Shown here: piece by piece, positions 50,581-63,961 of the stretch
How the letters are laid out: each line of letters starts with the position of its first letter
How positions within the stretch are numbered: the stretch's first letter is position 1
NCBI GenBank assembly: GCA_019614645.1
Contig: JABWDB010000002.1
Span: 24,479,501 to 24,543,500, forward strand
DNA length: 64,000 bases
Direction of reading: 5' to 3'
From: Stratiolaelaps scimitus
Taxonomy: Eukaryota > Arthropoda > Arachnida > Mesostigmata > Laelapidae
Translations under genes and position numbers: made by a program
The notes under the pieces: generated by a model
Databases searched by the model: none
Seen by the model: only the letters and a program-made list of their open reading frames with translations
What the model was told of the DNA's origin: nothing

Positions 50581-51009
50581 TCTGTTGTTTATATTCTAGT
50601 GTACCCCCTTTACCCAATATAAATCTGGTATTAGCCCGAGCACGCTAATCATAATGGGCCACAATGACAATAACCTAGTTAGTCAGTATACTGAATTCCA
50701 TCAACGTTTAGCATTCGGTAAAATATCCATAATGATAATATGGATCAAGAGGCAATCTTCCCTTGCCACAATAACTCAGCATAGCCGAAATTCTACTTTG
50801 GTAAACGAGTTGTTTTTTGTTCGTCGTCATTCTTCGGCGTCATATCTCTGCGTATGACCGCCCAGACACATTTTCTCATCCCCAGCACAAATCGCAGACG
50901 CGCACCACTTCGATGGCTAGCAGTCTCGTTGCTGTGCTCTTACAGCTCTGTGGTGGATGTGAAGTGTCTGCAGAGTGTTGATTATGAGTCGACAGAAGGT
51001 GTTGAAAGC

Positions 51010-51062
51010 GCTGCTGCTGCTGCTGCTGTTCTGTCTGGTCGACGACGACGACGACGACGAGG
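51010..51062. repeat. Adjacent GCT and GAC triplet repeats
   Basis: GCT units at 51010-51029 and GAC units at 51039-51062, separated by 9 bp. The pairing of these two triplet types recurs as CTG/CCG beside GAC near 45890-45925. Confidence 0.85.
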
Positions 51063-51387
51063 AGGCCAATGAACCAAATATTTGACACTCCGTCAGTCTG
51101 GCAAAGCTACGAAGACCTCGAGACGTCTCACAGAGAAGCGATATTTTCCTTTCATACGATTCTCCTCTGGCCGAGAGAACGAACGGTCTCGTGATCCTTC
51201 AGTGTATGAATAGACAAACTGTAGTGAGATGAAGGCGAGCACCTGCTAAGGTATTCTTTTGCTACAGTTATTTGCTTTTAAAATTAGAACAGAAAATGTC
51301 GTTGTTGGTTCGAAACATCGCCTCGTCTCACTCGACTGCCCCCCCTCTCAGCCCAAACAGCTGGACGGGTAACCTAACAGGTATGCC

Positions 51388-51472
<85 letters not shown>
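51388..51472. repeat. (TA)n array, about 85 bp
   Basis: The longest dinucleotide array in the window, interrupted once by G at 51415. It is fully self-complementary. Its true length may differ from the assembled one. Confidence 0.95.
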
Positions 51473-51474
<2 letters not shown>

Positions 51475-52134
51475 TGATTCACCTGTGCCCGTGTGTGTAA
51501 TATTCTGAACCTAGTCGTTGACACGAGCGCGTTGGAAGACGATATATAGTTTGCCCGTATAATGACTGTGGTATATCAGGTGATATGGATATCAGGTATA
51601 ATATTGACAGAGAAATGATCCGGTATCACATCTCGTGCTCAAGTTCGGTGATATTCCCATCATGTGTATTGCTAGACACTCGATCACAGCACAGCTATAC
51701 GAAAAGATTGCCAATCAACAATGCCATGGAGGTTTTTATGTTCAAAAATGAATTTTGATCAGGGACGTATAACGCTCGCGTGGTATCGACAACGGAGATC
51801 TTAAAGAAACTCTGAGGAATATGATCGTCTGTCAAAGTAGCCCATGTTATCATTTGCTAGGTATACAGCAATGTAAGCGATAACGACGCCCAATCTCCGC
51901 TCTCTCTCTCTCTCTCTATAAAGAAAGGTACATTTGGTTATATTGTCTGAAGAGCAGTCCACTTCTACGTATGCTCGAACTGGTTATACAGTTTACATAA
52001 GACGCCATATATAGACATACAACATGTAAACTTATGTTACATTATTAAGGTTTCGCTCAGCCGACTGTGTAATCTCTTCTGCTGCCCTTTGGCCATAGAC
52101 ATGACGACACAACGCACTCAACATCTATAATATT
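51473..52134. other. Simple-repeat-poor non-coding stretch
   Basis: AT-leaning unique-looking DNA with only one TC run (about 51901-51919). No frame of note. Confidence 0.5.
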
Positions 52135-52404
52135 CTACCTGCCTATATATAAACATTCGTGTCGTTCAGCTGATCGCTTATATGTACAAGTAATGGCGTT
52201 AACATCATCTGATAGTCCAACGTCCGTTGGAAGGGACGACTTATTGAAGACTACGGGGCAGCCATGACAGAGCTTCTCACATCGCAAACGAGATGCAGCT
52301 GAACAAGTGAAGGAGTCGGAATCTACGCCGAGAGCACAGCCGTTTATTTTATCGTTGCAACTGATACCTCGCACGTGGAGTCCACACACGCCATGTGATA
52401 CCAT
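52135..52404 (-). CDS. Weak candidate cysteine-rich coding frame
   Basis: The minus-strand frame from the ATG at 52404 runs 89 codons to a TAG at 52135. It can be extended upstream to an ATG at 52503 through a Thr run made by an ACT repeat. It has nine cysteines, at residues 7, 16, 23, 34, 42, 46, 49, 73 and 84. That is about 10%, against roughly 3% expected by chance, and resembles a small disulphide-rich extracellular module. The terminating TAG overlaps a splice-donor-like CAG/GTAGAA, so the frame could be an internal exon ending at 52139. No signal peptide is visible and the spacing fits no family I can name. There is no good acceptor upstream. Chance remains possible. Confidence 0.2.
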   Translation of the reverse strand: MVSHGVCGLHVRGISCNDKINGCALGVDSDSFTCSAASRLRCEKLCHGCPVVFNKSSLPTDVGLSDDVNAITCTYKRSAERHECLYIGR

Positions 52405-55400
52405 TGCATATCGTATTATTATAGTAGTAGTAGTAGTAGTGGTAGCCGCAGTGGTGTGAGTATAAGAAGGATAGTTGTGCCTTGTTTTGCCTGTGTCCTG
52501 CATTTGTGTGAGTCTGTGTGGCTCTTAATCATTTCCATTGTTAGCCGGTAGCTCGGCAGGCGTTGGTGGCACGGATACATAATAGGTGGGGGTCGGTCGC
52601 CTATCCTCTCGCGGCTGCCAGACTGCCAACTCGGATTCAAACAACAGCAACAGTGACATTCATGTATCGTAGAAAGAGATGCTTTCGTGTGATCTGCTAT
52701 CGCACAACTGTAACTACCGCAGTTGCTCTGCTGTGTCGTTGGATAGGTAGAGGGTTCAGTGGGTAGCGGCTAAAATGAGTAGAGGCATGATGGCGGGTAG
52801 CCACGATGGTCGGGCGAAAGGGATACGCCTACGCGTTGGTATCATCATTATGTAGTGTGCTACGGAGATGGGACGGGCATGGGAGATGGGCTACTCGTCG
52901 GCAGCAGTCGCTGGCAACCGCAACAAGAGAACGGAGGAAAGTGGTCGCGGGTGAATGTGGTGGTCTCAACAGGAGGGGCAGAGGATAAAGGGCCGAAGGG
53001 TGGGTCATGAGAACAGAAGTATTCATGAACAAATGGACGGATTAAAACGAAAGCGGCAGACAAGAAACGACTACAACGACGACACTAGTTGTAACCCTAC
53101 GACTGCTGCTGCTGCTGTTGCTATAATGCCAACTATTACTGACTCAGTTCGGCGGCGTTTCTGTTCTCTGGGTATTGGGTTGGCTACCGCAGCATTGTAG
53201 AACGATGCCTGGATGGACGAACTAGCAAGTGCCTGTGGGTCTGTGAGCGGATGCGGATGCTACCCATTGGTTTATTTCCCTGCGCCTGCTCTCCTTCGCT
53301 TCTCGGCCACCCCTTTGACCATCTCCAGTCGTCTGGTCCTCTACCGTTTGGCGGCGCTGGTGGTAGCGGGGCGCTGCCGCTAGCGACGTTGGATGCTTGG
53401 AACCAACAATGGCGCTTGGAAATGCCAGCCAATTGTAGAGTTTCGCAGCCTGACCACCGTTCCAGCAACCAGCATCGTAAGAAGAGACGGGTATGCTGTC
53501 TACCACTGCCCTCACCATGAATCAACTACCGCTGCGAAACCGCTGCGTCGAGCCTAACTGACAGACGGTGGCGGAGCGTAGATTCCGCTGCTGTTGCTGC
53601 TACTGCGACGACGACGGCCATGATAATGATGGTATTGAGATTTGTGTAGGAACGTCAGTCAGATGACGCGAACACACCAATCCAAAGAGTAGTGCTGTGA
53701 GGGAGCGGCTATCATCTGTGAACCAACTGGGTTGGCGTATGTTGGCGTGGCCTAAGTTGATTCTGTTCTAGAAATAGTTGATTGATGCTCGAGTGAGGCC
53801 AAGGCGTTGTCGTGAGTTGATTTCGTTCATTTTCGCCGTGGTCCCCTTAACGACATTTACGTATTTTGGCGGCGTGCCATTATACGCTGATATCGTTGAG
53901 GTTTAAATCGCAATAACGCCGCGAAGAGCGTCGATACCGACGACTTCAGTAACAACGACAACGAGAACAAAACAACAACAATAACCAACCTACATGAACG
54001 GTGCGGACGAGTGGAGCCTCTGTTGGAGAGCGTATATCGCTGCAGGGTCCAGCCATTGATAGGAACATCACGCACGGGAAGTGATGTCACTTTCTGAAGC
54101 CAAACCAACCCTCTGTTCTCAACTCAAACATACAAGGACCGAAAGAGGGACACACAAGGAGCTTCGAGCTGGAACTCGAGTATGGTGAAGACCGAACTTG
54201 AGGCAGGCATGAACGCGCCAACAATCACCCCGCGCCGCGTGTACCATGACGACGAAATCAGAGATGTCGGCAACGATTAGGATACAGCGCTGAGAACAGA
54301 GAAGTGAAGGGCGACCATGAAATCAATTTGGAGTTGTCTTTCGATTCGTCATGTTTCCGTGGCCCCAGTTCGTGTGTCCCCAGCAGTCGAATGGCTGAAG
54401 GGCGCTCAGAGCAGAGCGCTCGCTACCCTTATTTCCTATATACCCCTTTACGCGCCGCCACCGACTCTCCCCCACGCTGCCAGGCTGTGTTACTCATTTC
54501 ACAGTCTCAAAAGAAATCCTCGGTTTTTTCAATCAATGAACAAGTAGCGGAATAATGAATATCTTGAGAGGAAACATTGTGCATGGTCCCTTCATGTTAA
54601 AAAAGACTAAAGACAAATACTCTAATACCGTTGTGTATTGGATTCAGTAACACTGTACAGACCTGGAACTCTTTCCGAAAAATATTGTCAGATGATTTTT
54701 TGTCTCTGCCACCGATCGATCTACTGCGATCTGATCTGTATGTATATATATATATATATATACATATAATATCTGTATAGAAACTCCGTAAAATAGTGGA
54801 CTGTTGACTAACAATGTGGTCTCATTGTAATATCATTCCCAACGATGTATTTATGACTAGTTCAAGGAAAAACAAAACCCAGCTTCTATGTATACTCTCG
54901 TTATCCGCACTTTATCTCAGGAAACGTGGCGATGTCAATTCTCCTTCGTCAACACATTGACCTGTCACGTCAACACCTTATCTTTGCTGTTGTTACCATT
55001 CTCTATGGCAGGCTTTGCTTAGATTTTTTTGCTTATTTTTTTTTTGAAGCTCAATATGTGCTCTATCTACTGCTATAATATATTTGTGTGTGCGTGTGTG
55101 TGTTTATACCTTTAGATCATTTTTGTCTTTCTTTATGTCTACTGTACGTTGTTTGGCAACTGCCACCTTTTCAACTATTGTCGCCTGTTTGTTTGACATT
55201 ATGTTGTTGTTGTTGTTGTTGTCGTCTCGCTCGCTGACGACACCGATGCTTTGGCTGTTGTTGTTGTTGCTGCCGCGGCGGTGGCGGCGGCGGCGGCCGC
55301 CGTTGCTCCGGTGATACAGCAGTTGTCAAGTCTGTGACGACTGCAATGAAGTTATTGTTGAACTCGTCGTCGTCTGTAGCCGTTAACGATGAGGACGCAG

Positions 55401-58400
55401 TTTCACCTCACTGAGTCGATGATGCCGCCGCTGTTGCTGGCGCGAGTGATGTGAAGTGAGGTGAGGTAAGTTGAAGTGAACGGCCGTAGTGGGTCACACG
55501 AAGCTGGTTTTCGTTATTTCTTTATTTTTTTCTCTTCTCGTTTCGTTTCTCGGTTGACGAAAATGACGAGAACCTGTCGTCGTTATGCTGTGTCCGACTC
55601 ATCCGCTTCGGCTTTTCGCCACCGTCATTCTTCAGGTCGTCAGGTGTTCTTCAGTATTTCAGGGATGGCTGTCACAGAAGCTGTCCGCAAGCGATAGATG
55701 CAGCAAACGGCTGCTTCGCTTAGCAGCGGCAGAAGTAGCAGCAACACCGGCATCAGCGGTTTGCGTGACTCTATCAACCAATTAGCGACAGCCACAGACA
55801 CAATCAGCAAAAGAAACAGAGGGAGTTATAGTAGAGACAGCAGAAATCGCAGCAACAGCAGCAGCGCCAGCAGTGGTACGATAGTAAGGATAACAAGAGC
55901 AGCTACAGCAGCGACAACAACAACAACAATAGCGGCAACTACAAGCATCAACGACCATCAACGGACGACCATACTGCAATACCACTTCGACTGAAGTCAG
56001 CTCAGTCAGAAAGCTTCTGTCGTTGCTTAGAGTGGCCTGTCGTCAGCAGCAGCAGCAGTAGCAGCAAACCCACTGAGCTATGCTGGACAGAACGGAAACG
56101 TATGAGTGTTGCCTATACAAATGGCCACTCGTTTGTTCCTGCAATGTCCCTTAAAATGCGCAGGAAAGAGGAACTTTTTTAAATTGGAAGCACAACGGAG
56201 CTGAATGGTCGCCTGTTGAATAGCAGTTAGTCTACGTCGTCGTCATGTCATATTTCTGGTTGGTCGGCTGTTTTTTGTCGCTTACGGTCTCGTTTAGCCA
56301 TGACAACTACAGGACTCTATACCATTTTCGGCCAGGCGGGATGTGGCGTAGTGCGAGCGTTTTGAGCATTTGTGCTGGCTTGAATTTGTTGTCTCTCCTT
56401 TACCTTTGTTGTTGTTGTTGTTGTACTACTGCTCCCGCATCTGTTACTGCGATGACGTTTGCAGCCTGTCCACTGGATTTGTCCACTCGTGAGCTCGAAT
56501 TAAATAGCTAGCTTTTTCGTTCCACAGCGTTTTCGCTACGTGACGAGGAATAGTGCTTGTCGTGTGGTAGATGAATGGATGAATGACTGGATGCAACGAA
56601 AGCTGTTAGGGGAGAGGAGCATTCAACGAAATAGACTTCGTTAGCTCGGCGGCAGCGGCAGCGGCGGCGACGGTGGCGGTGATGGTGGTGGCGGTGATGG
56701 TGGTGGCTGCTTTCGCAACCTCCATAGTAGTAGTAGGTTGTCGACGGCCGCTCTTGGGACCACCGTGTGCTGCAACCAAATTGTAATCCCTTTAGAGGAG
56801 ATGGACCGTCTGAAAGCTCACCCGCGAGACTCATAGAGACGTACATTCGCGCCGCACCGCCCGAGAAGACGCAGGTCCGCCCGCCATCACGTCACTTCTC
56901 GGAGGCGAACCCCTGCTTGGCTCCGGGCCTTCCTGTTCATCGCCGGCATTATGCACAACAAGCAAGCAGAGGTTGGGCAGAGCTACCTACGTACCCATCT
57001 ACGTAGCACTGCCACTGGCAACTAAAAACTAATTCTATTATCATACATGACCCCCCCCACCCTCCCCAAACGTGTACCATGTACAACGAACACGCGCCAG
57101 TTGCTTCTTGGAGGCAACAGTTCCCCACGACATTCTGTACAGCTAGCCAGCCAGCCATCCATCCAGTGAGGCCTACCACCATGCCAGCCTACCTGCCCTC
57201 GATGGTGATGACCAAGGCGATGGGTGGACCAGACCAACTAAAATTGGGTGACTAGTCGCCGCTGTGGCTGATACCGACGCCACTTACTCCCCTCACCGGC
57301 ACAAACGTCTGGGTGTTGTAGGTGTTAGGGTCTGTTCGAGGTGGGGGGAGGATCATGTGCTCTAAGCGGTAATGTGCAAAGGAGACGTTAAAACAGAGGA
57401 TCAAGGTAAAGCATCGGAGGGGTGGGTAGCTGGACGAGGTACGGGACGTTGGCTGGCAAAAATGAAACGAAAAAGATGATGATAAAATTGACTCACGTTG
57501 TTCTGTCCCATTATAGTAGAGTTTGCCGAGCTCGTTGATAGAAAGAAGGCGGTTACCGGCTACGCAGGCACAAGAAATGCTTGGCCTTTTACGCTGTATC
57601 TGCCGGGAGCGTACTCCAAGGGGTGTGAGGCAGCGTGCAAGAGGTGGGTGCGTACGTGTAGATGAGGTGCGGACAGTGAAATAGCGTCCGTTTTTCTTTT
57701 ACGGTGGCCAGATGGGCCAGACGGGATCAGTAGTAGAGATAGGGAGCCAAGAATAGCAGAGGTAGCACAACTAGTAACCAGCTGTAACCATGATGGTTAG
57801 ATAGTAGTAAGTGGCCCAGCCCGAACGCGCGAAACGGATCCACCGGGCTTCGTTTGCTGCTGCTGCTACTGCTTCTTATTCTCTCTCCTTTATCGTCCGA
57901 TTATTCCATCACCACTGTTCTAACAAGGTACAAAGAGGAAATGGGACACTGAGGAGAAATAAATACTTTGGGTAAAAAGACCTAACCCTTCTTCTTCGTC
58001 TTCTTCTTGTTCGTGGTCTTTGTCCAGCGATTCGGGTTCTGGCACTAGTCAGTGGGAAGCAAGCAGAGAACGGGAAGGCATCTGCCGCCACCCATCGCTT
58101 GACAAGTAATTATTACAAAAAGCGCTCGACCCAAGCAACCTAGTAGCTGGTATGCCGTTCCTCTGCCATCCCTCTGCACAATGACGCCTTCACATGTCCC
58201 TAACCTTCGCTATAATGCAAGCAAGCATAAGGTGAGGCCTGTTGGGCGAACATAAGGCCAAAGCCTAAAACACTGGACGTGCTGAACAATCTGCATATTC
58301 ATCGCGCAGCGACGACGGTGGGTTGGCGACGGGCGTTTCGGCAGTATGGCCGATTTCGGGCCACCAACGTTGAGGCTGGAGGCCGGCGGCAGACAGCAGC

Positions 58401-60197
58401 TCTCGCGGGATAAAGACTGCACCGAGAACTAACCAGAACGAGCGATAGATAGGAATAATGCTAAAGAGAGACGGCTCCAATGTTATCTAATTAATTCCTT
58501 TCCTCTAATCGAAGCTGCTCACCACGTTAATAATGGTTTGATTACCTTTTTGGGTATCACTGAATTTCTTCGTTTCTACGTTATCGGCTATTCGTTATCA
58601 CAGCGATAATCTATTTTTTAACGCAAGAATTTCAATCAGGATGAACGGACAACTACTGAAAGATTTAACAGGTAACATGGGTTGTATGCTCCACTGGAAG
58701 TATTCATATTCGCGCGTGTGTGTGTGTCTTCATATAGAAACGGCTGGGAAAACGGTTGATTCCACCTCGTTTCTTTCGGTTTTCGTTAAATGAAAAGCGT
58801 GCCTCAACATAGCTAATGTCGCATTGTTTGATCGTTGTCTGCTTCGCAGCAGATTCCTACAATTGAGACAATTCTCTGGGCGATTTCGTGGTCGCCTTCT
58901 TTACACGGCGCATTGATTGCATCGCGTCCGTTGTCCGCACGCTTTCATGTTGATGCTCTCACTAGCGAATATAGGTGGAGGCAACGGCAGCGGGCTGAAC
59001 TGAACAGCCACCCGTCTGTGATATTTATCTTTTGCTTATCCATTCGTTCTCTCTCACGCCCTCTGGCCGCATGCGCGCCTGTTATCAAAAAGGCATCGGC
59101 GTCCGGTACTAACAGCCGATGTGAAGAAGCCCTCGACAGTGATCGCTTGCTGGAGCGATGGACTGGCCACCGCAATAGTGGCCCGTCCGCGCGCCAAGGG
59201 TGTCGCTCGTAGACACATAAACAATGAGGCCAGATCATCCGTCGCAGAAAGTCGTGTCGTCTGATCGGTCTCGTTGGTTGCTGTTGCCGCTCGACGTCAA
59301 CATCGTTAGTTTGCAGCAAATATTTACGCGTATGAGCTCATACCGTATGTAGGCCCGCCCGTGTCAAGTGGGCCACGATCACGAATCGCAACACGATGCA
59401 CGGGCAATGTTTTTGTGCACGATTTGTAACCGATGAATGGATTACTCATTCGGCGTACGATCAAGCACACGAATAGAGAAAAGAGCAAGAAAGAGCTGTA
59501 CAAAGAGAGAATGAGATACGCGGAGACTATACCCTCTTTTCTTTATTTCTGTGAAAGTGACAAACGAATAACCTGTCACGCCTGTGGGTTACATTCATGA
59601 ATTCATCTGTATTTCGACTGCGAATCCTATGTCCTGCTGTCTGCTGCTATATTCATTCCGCCCCGTTTCCCATCGTAGTCGATCGAAGAAATCGGCAATC
59701 GTACCTGAGCGTTCGCTGGTGTGCGAAGCTTTTACAATAGCTGGCTACACCAGTGGCCGAGCAGGTTTAAGCTCCCCAGGTTAAGGTCTCCCCTACCACC
59801 AGCGAGAATAGTGAACATCAAAATGGAGGCTGGCCAAGAAGACGAAAGTCGGAGAGTGAGAATGGCTCGATGGGAGAACGCCTCAGGAACTTCGATGCAT
59901 GAGGGGGGGGGGTGCGAATCAGCGGGCTGTAGAATCAGAGAGAGAGAGGGAGAGAAATATATTTTGGCGATTGCCGTCTGCCTGTCGTAGTCATTCCCCT
60001 TTTTGGTGCGCAATCTGGCCGATCTCCCCTGGGGACAGCGGGCACGGGGAGCAAACGCTGCGCACGGTCCATGCGGCTAAAAACACAGCGTGAGTAAGCA
60101 CTCTGTGTTACTGGCAGGCAGAAAGAAGGCAGCGCAGCGCGACTTGCTTAGCCAGTGAATGTCTCTCTATTTCTCTCTCTCACTCGGTGTGGTGGAT
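52405..60197. other. Non-coding stretch
   Basis: No supportable gene. The longest frames are 125 and 124 codons, overlapping on opposite strands near 58.8-59.3 kb. Repeats: GTA/AGT near 52423-52440, TA at 54742-54761, GTT at about 55204-55220, a GAC/GGC-type region at 55270-55300, CAG near 56046-56060, and a G8 run near 59905. A GAG/GTAAGT donor match at 55465 follows frames that are closed, so it is not evidence of an exon. The 54.55-55.05 kb and 58.45-58.85 kb parts are AT-richer and empty. Confidence 0.5.
54742..54761. repeat. (TA)n microsatellite
   Basis: About 20 bp of alternating TA. Confidence 0.85.
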
Positions 60198-60224
60198 GGG
60201 CGGGCGGGCGGGGGGTGGCAGGGG
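60198..60224 (+). other. Strong G-quadruplex motif
   Basis: G-runs of 3, 3, 3 and 6 separated by single C bases, then two more G-runs (2 and 4). This fits the classic four-run, short-loop G-quadruplex pattern on the + strand. A GTAAGT donor-like hexamer begins at its 3' edge (60224). Upstream is a TC-rich stretch (about 60163-60182). Confidence 0.7.
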
Positions 60225-63200
60225 TAAGTGTGCCTGTGTATATATCTGTCTGGGTGGTGTGTGTCTATGAATGTGACTCAGATGCGCTTGACAGCCTTAG
60301 CCGTTCACCATGCTGGCGGAGCGACATATTTCTACTGAATAGTGACAGAGTTAGAGAAAGACAGAGGGGGCGTGGGGCGAGCGAGAGAGAGCGAGAGAGG
60401 TACGAAGCAGCTCCTTTACTCGAAGAGACACTCACAGTCAAGCTTTGCGCGACGTTCATATTCACTAGACGAAGCCATCCATGGGTTTGCATATTCGGTG
60501 GTAGAATTAAGTTTGACGCTCGAAAAGCTCTGGAAATGAATCCTGATGGCTCCGTGCAGCGAACTCCAGTGAGGGCTAACTTCGTGTCTGTTGATTAGAC
60601 GAATACAGCACGATGCAGAGCATTCGACCGGCTGCCAATACAAAACCCCGAGTCTTCTCGGAAAGGACGAACCACCCCGTCCTAGGTTACGTACCATGCG
60701 TGGACGTCAAGGAGCACAATTCACTACTGCACTGAACGAGGCAAGGTAATTAAATCAGGACGCTAACATCCCTAGTTGCCGTTTCATGGGCGGGCATCAG
60801 CTTCCGTGGCTCCAGCTGAAGCAGTCATCCTCCCCTTGGATCTAGTGACTAACTGGCTTTCCTTTCCTCTATCCGAGCCTGTTTCTCCACTACTGTAGCG
60901 TTCCCTGACGGGCCACCCAACTCTCCTATCATTAGGTTTGTTTCTTGCAAGATTCTCGACAGGGAGCCGAAGGAGAGTCCTTCCGGAGATAAGATAAGGT
61001 TAAATTGCCCCAGAAACTGATCTTCATTAGACTGCCCGCTTGTGGACCATTAGCAGTGAGTAGCGGGAAGTGGCGGTGGGGAGAGCTGGAGCATCTTCAG
61101 GAGCGGTGCAGCAGCAGCAGCAGTAGTAGCGGCGGTGGCTGGCCACCACCCCGGATGAGTGAAGATCCATTTCCCAATGGCAGGCCCAATGCGTATATGC
61201 TTCAGTCCACCTGGAACCTGAAGTCCCGGTGGATACCCGAGCGAGCCATGCCCTCTCCCTATATCTGTGGTGTGCTGTGTGACGTGGTGGCGAATCCACG
61301 GCACGGGGCCCGAGTCCTAGTCGTGGACGGCGCAGAACGTTTGCGAGGTCAGAGGTGACTTGTTCGTCAGCATGGAATGGATGGGACCTAAAAGGGGGCC
61401 GGATCTGCGGAGGATGAGCTCCTCTGCGCGACTTTTGATTTATGGACATGCCAGCGACTCGGCGCCTGTTCACCGCAACTCAGAGAGATGTGCACCCGTC
61501 GAAGGCAGCAAGGCAAGCCAAGCTGTGACCGAGCGAAGTGACTGGAGTCACCCGGTCGGAGGCTTTGCCACTTTTGAGTTCATCCACTGCCTACCGCCTC
61601 AAAATTGCATTATCTCTTTGGCAGCTAGCGCTTCAGCGCGCGCCAGTCGCAGCAGCGTCCGCCGGGACTAGCAACGACTGCCCGGGTCGTCTCGCGGAGC
61701 GTCGTACCGCCGGTTGAAACATGGAACCTAGGCGAAAGAGCGACCGGAATGGGTTTCTCTAGCAGGACAGCAACGGCAGGACGGCACAGGATAGCTCCGA
61801 GTGTGGCTGGCTGGCTGACTGACTGAGTGAGTGAGTAGTGAGAGATACACCCGCGCACCTTTCCCGCCCCTCAACAGCAGTCTGATGGGTCCGCGCGTGA
61901 CGGGCGGTGCAAGAAAATGAAACTGGGCATGAAAAGTATTGAATTTTAATGGACCTCCCAACCAACATACAAAGGCGAATGGATTCCGGCTCGCCTTGTG
62001 TTGCCAGCCTGTCGACCTGTTTCGTCATCTAATACGCTGTAGGACCTATCGGGCATGTGGCTTGAAAGACTGTAAGAGGGGCACTGCAAGAGACGTTTCT
62101 CCGCGGTAAAATTTAGGATGACGAGAGTGCCTCAGAGGGGACAGCGTCTCTGCTACTGGACTGCTCCAGCTGATGCTGCTGCTGCTGAAGCTTATGTTGC
62201 CGGGCGTGAGGGGACCTCATTCACCGAGTACCGATCATGCCAAATAATAGGAAAAACTAGGAGGCACTGTCTTGTCAAGGAAACAGGATCGGCTAGAGTT
62301 CCCCCACCTGAGCATCTATGCGCCGAGCTTATGGAGAGGGTAGTTTGTACAGCGTGGTTCGGACTATAGAACGACATTGGAGAGAGAGAGAGAGAAAGGG
62401 AGAAATAGAGAGAGAGTTTCATAACCCATATGTTAGCGCAATCACCCCACCCTGCGGGAGGCGCTGCTTCGTCCAGTTCTCTCCCCTTGTCCCCTATGGT
62501 CTTGCCTGAATCCAATTATTTTCAGGACTTCGTCCCATTGGGCACGCTTGTCACCTAGTTTACTACCTGAGGGACGATTGCACGGATCGCGTTCGGCGCA
62601 CCGGTCTCCACTCTCCGTGCTACATCCGCGCTCGCCAAGCTCGCAGCGCAAGGCGAGTGCCAAAGCGCCCACGTGACCTACGCTACCCCATCTTGCTCTC
62701 CATCGAAAGGACTATTTGAAACCTTCCTCCCTGCACGAATGCCTGTAGAGTAACGAAATTATATAGAAGTTATACCCGGCTTCTGGCTACTTCAGCTGGC
62801 CAGGTCTAAGTAACTGCGGCATATCCATGTATCTGTGTGTGGGTAGACGCGTTCTAGTGTGAAGTAGAATTCCAAATTCATTAGGCAGTCAGGGCCAAAG
62901 CGACGGTATTCGTGGCCGTGATAGTAGCGATATAGAACGAGGTAGGGGAGGCTGAACGTCTGTGTGGACGGGGTCACAAGGAGCGAGTGATTAGTAGAGA
63001 TCAAAGATGCGATGGCGCTTGGCAATGGATGTGTGACCAATGGACGTGCGAGGATGCACGATAAGTCCTGTTGTCATGCCATAATAGATAGTCTGGAGTA
63101 TAGATGATAAGTCGAGCAAATAGGGTCGCGGTGGTGGTGATGGTGGCGGTGGCGGCGGCGGCAGAAAAAGGGGAGCTATATTGAGCGACAAGTACAGCAA

Positions 63201-63924
63201 ACTGCAGGAACTACAACAACCCCGCGAGGGTTGAGGATCGTTGTAGGGGGTTCCGGCAGTGGTGTCCGAGGTCGCAGTACTATACAGATGTGCGTGGTTG
63301 GACTGGTATGTGTGTGTGTTCTGCCTCCGTGGGCAATGGGAGGCCAGCCAGCGCTATGCTGTACACTCGTAGTAGACAGTGCTATGCAGACATCCCCTTA
63401 TGACGCTTGTAATGGTCGACCCGTTGGGTTCCCGGGTCTCTAGACCCGCCGAACACGAGGAGGCATCCGGACATGGCAGACCGGGAACATCGGGACATGC
63501 ACTGCCACTCCGCCGAGAGCTTCCTTCCGCCGCTTTGTTTGCGGGAGTCACCACCGCCAACACCGCATCTACTCATGGAGACAGACGCTCACACATCCAG
63601 GCACACATAGCACGCGAGCACACACACACATTGGACATCGACTGCGGTTGCCGCTGGGGGACTTCCGCTGACCGGGGCCTCTTTGCGTTCGCCCGTTGTC
63701 CATCCAGACGGCTGCACCCCGCCTTATAAACAACAACGAACTCTTGTGCTGGTCGCCCTCCGTTCTCGATTCGCCCGCACTTCACAATAGAATAGATCAA
63801 AATAGAATACAGAGGTCGTGGTCTACAATTGAGATTGGCTTATAGAATGATCCCATGGCCGGAACAGCTATCCTGCTGTTCGTAATCCAGCGTTCAGTAT
63901 ACTCCCGTCACTTTACGGACGTGT
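60225..63924. other. Non-coding stretch
   Basis: No supportable gene. Opposed frames of 117 (+, 61005-61358) and 148 codons (-, 61027-61473) cover the same bases. Repeats: GA near 60384-60400, CAG/AGT at about 61111-61132, CTGG/CTGA/GTGA tetramers at about 61804-61836, GA near 62380-62420, and GGT/GGC at 63130-63162. Confidence 0.5.
61804..61836. repeat. Tetranucleotide tract CTGG, CTGA, GTGA
   Basis: Three related four-base units follow one another (GGCT, then GACT, then GAGT). They show stepwise slippage and substitution of one four-base phase. Similar tracts lie at 5648-5692, 5971-5989 and 12026-12041. Confidence 0.75.
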
Positions 63925-63961
63925 TGGTGGAGGGTGGGCCGTGGCCCGTGGGGGGTGGCGG
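63925..63961 (+). other. G-rich block near the window end
   Basis: Several GG and GGG runs, then a run of 6 Gs, with short spacers. It is a moderate G-quadruplex candidate. Confidence 0.4.

Larger units (their letters stand above)
43397..51387. other. Non-coding stretch, triplet-rich
   Basis: No supportable gene. Frames up to 176 codons (-, 43668-44198) are Ala/Pro/Arg-rich and opposed by frames on the other strand. Repeats: a run of 12 Cs at 45056-45067, GAC at 45908-45925, CA then TA at 46860-46886, CTG at 49264-49281, a 27-bp direct duplication at 50525-50580, GCT at 51010-51029, and GAC at 51039-51062. The 50.2-50.8 kb part is AT-richer and otherwise empty. Confidence 0.5.

Noticed and set aside
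63428..63446. GGGTCT/AGACCC hairpin as a regulatory RNA or terminator
   Set aside because: Only a 6-bp stem with a 2-nt loop; common by chance, and bacterial-type terminators do not apply here.
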